Below, piece by piece: positions 7,401 to 10,125 of a DNA stretch of 10,125 nucleotides. The position numbers were made by a program, and so were the translations under genes. Source of the stretch: Eubacteriales bacterium (GTDB lineage: Bacteria; Bacillota; Clostridia; Oscillospirales; CAG-382). The notes beneath the pieces were generated by a model. The model ran no database searches, was not told where the DNA came from, and was given only the letters and a program-made list of their open reading frames with translations. The stretch's first letter is position 1. The number at the start of each line of letters is the position of its first letter. The stretch is taken from the NCBI GenBank assembly GCA_028701715.1, contig JAQVQF010000069.1:1-10125 (forward strand). Direction: 5' to 3'.

Positions 7401-10125
7401 CTGTCAGCTGGAGATACAACGCCGGTATGAAGCATCTGTATTATACCGAAACAAACGGCGGCGTAACCGTTTATCGTTATCTGTGCTATGACACTTCTTC
7501 AGGCGGCTTTTGTCTGACGGAGGGTATGCTTTCGGGCGGTACATATATATATGATATAGGTATGTTCAAGGTTATATATACCTATACCTACACCAGCGTC
7601 ACAGAGGTATCTTCGCTGACTGCCGGGAAATCATACATGATAGCCACTCAGCCGCTCGGCGGAATTTCCACCACGACTTCATATGTGGTCGGTTCCGAAT
7701 CCACTCTTATGAATTCCGACCCCAAGCTGATACCCCTGACACCTTCCAATACCTCCTATACCGGCACGACCATGACGACGACCGAGGATCTTTCCTACTA
7801 TAAATGGACATATTCATATGATCCGAATTACTGGAATATATTTACCAATTATCAAAACAACGGCACCAACGGTACCACCGCCGCATATCTTTCGGTATCG
7901 AGCGCGGGCGGAACGCGTACCTTTGCAATAACAAATCTGCTAAACAACGCTCAAAACAATCAAACTTATTATAACAGCAATAATCCGGTTACTCATTTCG
8001 AATATTCGGACAGAACATCGGGCGGTTCGATATTGAAATTCCGCGGAACGGGATACTATTATTACCTTTATACGCCGCCTGTTCCCGGTTTTGTAAAAAT
8101 ATACAACGGCGGGTCTACTTCTTCACTGACCGCATATTATATTTATTTATATGATGTGACTAATTATACAACCGACGTGGGTTTTGAGCTTGTAAGCACA
8201 AAAGGTGACAACCTTGAGGCGAATTATCATTATATGATAACCGTTCGTACAGGGGAAGAGGAAAATCCGCAGACCCAGTATTACGCTTTGAGCGAATCCG
8301 TGGGTGATGACGGTTATTTGCGCTTTACAGGAATTAATGTTACCTCCCAGTGTAAAGCGATAAATAACAGCTATGTGGAATCGGAGGGAATTATCAAATA
8401 CCACAGCACGGACGCCGATATAATGGTGCCTCTCGATTCCGATTGGTATCAGACTAATTCCACGAAAGAGCTGTTCTTCTACCATTCGGAATACTCTACG
8501 GAAGCATTAAAGCAATATTTGGATGTATCATCGTCCGACCCCACGCAATTTGCGCTTACCGGCATAACGACAGGGTCAAGCCAGACCTCGGTAAACTGGT
8601 ATTATGACGAGGTCAACCATTATTTTAAGTATTATATCGGGGAAACGGTTTATTATTTAACATACGACAGAAGCGGGGACGTTTTTTCGCTTACGACAGA
8701 CATAAGCCAAGCGGTTAAAGCATTTATATACCGTTTCAAACCGACATATATTGTTTCTCAGGTGACCTCCACAGCCGAAGAAAGCCTGAAAAACGGTTAT
8801 TATATTGTCACCGCCAAGGACTCAAGCAGCGATATAGCGCTGGGTATGGACAATACCTCCATGACCGCGTCGGATATCACCGATTATCTTTCCAATATAA
8901 ACGCGTCGACCGGTAATATAGAAATGACCGAGACCCAGTATAATGATCTGTTGCAATTTATCTGGTATCAGCGTTATTACGATTACTACAGCGACCAGTA
9001 TAACAGCGCGGGCACAAGCGCCATATCCCTGTTGTTTTCGCAATACGCGACGGGCGGTTTTGTCGCCAACAGCAGCGACATAGGCTTTTCACCCGCAAGC
9101 TATCCTATGGAATGGCTGACCGCTTCCGCAAGCGGCGGAACATGGACATTCAAGAATAATGAGGTTAACGGCAGTATAACATCCGGTTCCCGCGGTATTC
9201 TTTACGGCGGAATTAAGTATTACCTGCAAATCGGCGACGGAAATATAACCACCGGAAGCTATTTGAATTCTTTGACTTCCGGCACGGAATTTTCGGCATC
9301 GGGTTCATATGTGTATCTCTGTGATACAAGTGGTAATGCAGTAACAAGCATGACACAGCTGAGTGCCGGTTCGTCATATTTGTTGCGTGCCACATCCAAC
9401 GGACGTACCCTTATGGTTAAAAATACAAACGGAACAATATCGCTTGTGGATTATAATCTTTCAAGCACAACCGGCTGTCTGTGGACGGCGACTCTGGCTC
9501 CTGGAGGCTTCACTCTGAAAAACGGTTCGCATTACGCCGCCGCCAATTCAAGCTCTGCGGTGACCGCGTCGACCACCTCCGCGGGGATATGGTATTTCGG
9601 CAGCGGAGGAATACTTGAATATACCACGGTAAATATACCTTACAGATCCAGCAATACAAATGCGAGTTTATCTACTAACGCCGGACAATACTGGGCAAGG
9701 GTGTATAAATATTCAGACAGCGGCAGTACGACCACATTGACTCCGGCAACCTCAATAAATACCACTGATAATTATGTGATAGTGATGTATAACGGCAGCT
9801 CATATTATGCCATGTATTTGCACAGCAATAACTCTATCAGACCTTATTCCATATCTCCTACCGTTTTGGGAAGCAATCTGATAATATCTTCGCTGGCTAC
9901 AGCCTATCAGTTCGGCGCGGCTGTCAACGGAAGAGGCATGTACAGGTTTGTCTCACGGGCAAGAACACGTTATCTTAATTACGACGAACCCAACCTGACA
10001 AGCGTTACCGAGGTATCCTCATATATCTGGTCGGTGGACAGTAACGGATATTTCTATTACGTGACGCATGCCACCGCCTATAACCCCTGTGTGCTCTACA
10101 GCAGCTATTACACCGCGAATTCCAC
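4478..10125 (+). CDS. Giant exported repetitive surface/matrix protein (3' end outside window)
   Basis: One open frame without a stop runs from the ATG at 4478 to the window edge, giving 1882 complete codons. The start is well set by AAGGAG (4463-4468) nine bases upstream. Residues 1-35 form a basic, then strongly hydrophobic export signal or anchor (core about 11-33). Residues about 75-175 (PFTIDNIDHLYNLIKLNNSG, then PFIDQFSG) and the HIGLFAGHIDG stretch at about 333-343 resemble beta-helix regions of large Gram-positive surface proteins. From about residue 525 on, a module headed by L..G.Y.I.A......YYAL recurs eight times. The composition is rich in Ser, Thr, Tyr, Asn and Gly, with very few Cys; no enzyme motif was seen. 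Being last after a SipW system under c-di-GMP control suggests an adhesin or matrix component (inference). Whether it is cell-wall anchored cannot be seen, since the C-terminus is missing. Confidence 0.88.
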   Translation, partial: MKIEGKIKSKLVCVVLAALILIPMLVPLGMAYFEYLAKHDVLINGDGSINQNAFGVLNGEEYRASEYGYGTTPENPFTIDNIDHLYNLIKLNNSGRMINAKMNGEVYENPQYYFVLNFTGQDLPQVLNLNGITIPSVGNNDYPFIDQFSGLLYAYCYNEDSYVYLSGLIDTVNVEVNSSTGEVTIDGVVTEVLNSDVQSGKYIKIPERYIDFMDEDDGITDGNNIYVPVSSLKPIHNVIANATVSVPDDQIDVGFFNTIARDTVMTASGSVEVEACVKDVIFYNLTINCVEQAESSGSVWTALSAVWDSLFGNHNFEDTNTYDPVSNVYYERHIGLFAGHIDGAAANITVAGDCRIQIDSTNVNYYSAYTTVGFIHEDAVIGNIPFSEMLTSGENVSDITGCMFADSIYAVAESEIGGLTQYELTGIPASGLWKGTQQASDGNLYFTYGSFHFILSDESDMVGKIWSGESEIKLLNEEGYTAKRSVLYCNDEYRYTDSPQTGGSLIPGAASANETQYQGMHTLIASGSTLDKGKYIITAKIPVDGGYEYYALKIIAEIVDENQLIYSFDNSVKCQVTDYINDETGNLSIYSSALWQTAADSPTPTFRNTRFDTQYFTVSVADGDVTKGLTAVSADAESFKCNVLENSLTYTVTENTENGIVSTDYYLNYNTDNGFYFSKSKNTIIEIYRLSNGFSIELVDDAEKITENEDYLIVGKSGSTYYLLGEEILEEAGSTVVTATGTFGADYVFSEMPSLWSLQEYQNFRQYIWYAGTASSSGSTASVIFNEKVGGVYYLDISEGQLDMTSGTPSSPWIYTQGASGGTLANGVYYLKFAYASATETNFSVVPTVSTIYIYKIIPQDDDPKYTTYRGANLVTSESSSVESGQYVIASNIGTQQSPSYVALTLDVNGNILSTDVTSYITGSAEMDPPTEIYDPYGNYKWEVDTTSTTPVLRNKGTSTFLSASGTNLSAYGSAVSWRYNAGMKHLYYTETNGGVTVYRYLCYDTSSGGFCLTEGMLSGGTYIYDIGMFKVIYTYTYTSVTEVSSLTAGKSYMIATQPLGGISTTTSYVVGSESTLMNSDPKLIPLTPSNTSYTGTTMTTTEDLSYYKWTYSYDPNYWNIFTNYQNNGTNGTTAAYLSVSSAGGTRTFAITNLLNNAQNNQTYYNSNNPVTHFEYSDRTSGGSILKFRGTGYYYYLYTPPVPGFVKIYNGGSTSSLTAYYIYLYDVTNYTTDVGFELVSTKGDNLEANYHYMITVRTGEEENPQTQYYALSESVGDDGYLRFTGINVTSQCKAINNSYVESEGIIKYHSTDADIMVPLDSDWYQTNSTKELFFYHSEYSTEALKQYLDVSSSDPTQFALTGITTGSSQTSVNWYYDEVNHYFKYYIGETVYYLTYDRSGDVFSLTTDISQAVKAFIYRFKPTYIVSQVTSTAEESLKNGYYIVTAKDSSSDIALGMDNTSMTASDITDYLSNINASTGNIEMTETQYNDLLQFIWYQRYYDYYSDQYNSAGTSAISLLFSQYATGGFVANSSDIGFSPASYPMEWLTASASGGTWTFKNNEVNGSITSGSRGILYGGIKYYLQIGDGNITTGSYLNSLTSGTEFSASGSYVYLCDTSGNAVTSMTQLSAGSSYLLRATSNGRTLMVKNTNGTISLVDYNLSSTTGCLWTATLAPGGFTLKNGSHYAAANSSSAVTASTTSAGIWYFGSGGILEYTTVNIPYRSSNTNASLSTNAGQYWARVYKYSDSGSTTTLTPATSINTTDNYVIVMYNGSSYYAMYLHSNNSIRPYSISPTVLGSNLIISSLATAYQFGAAVNGRGMYRFVSRARTRYLNYDEPNLTSVTEVSSYIWSVDSNGYFYYVTHATAYNPCVLYSSYYTANS
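6050..9840 (+). repeat. Eight divergent protein-level modules in the giant protein
   Basis: Within the giant gene a block of the form L..G.Y.I.A....YYAL recurs. Examples are LDKGKYIITAK, ITENEDYLIVGK, SVESGQYVIASN, LTAGKSYMIATQ, LEANYHYMITVR, LKNGYYIVTAK, LSAGSSYLLRAT and INTTDNYVIVMY. The central Tyr falls at residues 535, 711, 887, 1053, 1252, 1442, 1634 and 1766, so spacing is 132-199 residues and exactly 176 for the first two steps. Many units continue with a Trp-containing strand and a GG.(W/F).(F/L).N type segment. The copies share little at the DNA level, so the duplication is old. The fold is probably all beta, perhaps beta-trefoil-like (inference). Confidence 0.6.

Noticed and set aside
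4646..9395. Many - strand open frames of 60-143 codons, plus one short + frame at 6913-7197
   Set aside because: All fall inside the giant + strand frame, overlap each other in different frames, and lack ribosome sites or family motifs.
1..10125. CRISPR arrays, tRNA or rRNA genes, insertion sequences, phage or attachment sites
   Set aside because: No regularly spaced identical repeats, tRNA-like folds, transposase motifs, terminal inverted repeats or integrase-type genes were seen on either strand.

Overview
The window looks like chromosomal DNA from an uncultured member of the Clostridia (Bacillota), probably host- or gut-associated. The pointers are strong Shine-Dalgarno sites (AAGGAG type), a consensus sigma-A promoter, an apparent class I cyclic-di-GMP riboswitch with an intrinsic terminator, moderate GC content with heavy use of ATA for isoleucine, and proteins of the SipW/TasA-like secretion family. 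No species can be named from the sequence alone. All genes with support lie on the + strand.

Layout. Positions 1-262 hold the C-terminal part of a GNAT acetyltransferase whose frame is broken at about 28-37, so it looks like a pseudogene or a sequence error. A non-coding control region follows (263-757). It holds a weak terminator for the upstream gene, a near-consensus promoter (384-412), a c-di-GMP-I-like aptamer (about 429-550), an intrinsic terminator that shares bases with the aptamer 3' end (547-586), and an AT-rich leader with short repeats.

From 758 to the right edge there is one compact, apparently co-transcribed operon of six genes: (1) a SipW-cognate secreted protein (758-1657); (2) a signal-peptidase-I-like membrane protein lacking the catalytic motifs (1686-2189); (3) a second SipW-cognate-type protein (2186-2962); (4) a third (2993-3751); (5) an intact archaeal/ER-type signal peptidase I, SipW-like (3748-4425); (6) a giant exported protein, at least 1882 residues, whose end lies beyond the window (4478 onward). 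The giant gene is one uninterrupted reading frame to the window edge. Gaps are 28 to 52 bp, and two junctions are 4-bp ATGA overlaps.

Proposed logic (inference). High c-di-GMP would stabilise the aptamer, block the terminator and switch on the operon. The active SipW-like peptidase would mature the three small secreted proteins, and possibly the giant one, outside the membrane, giving surface fibres or matrix plus a very large repetitive surface protein. This would be a c-di-GMP-controlled analogue of the Bacillus TapA-SipW-TasA matrix system, with a predicted signal-peptidase pseudoenzyme as an extra part. The unusual points are the combination of riboswitch and SipW-type operon, the pseudoenzyme, and the eight-fold module series of the giant protein.
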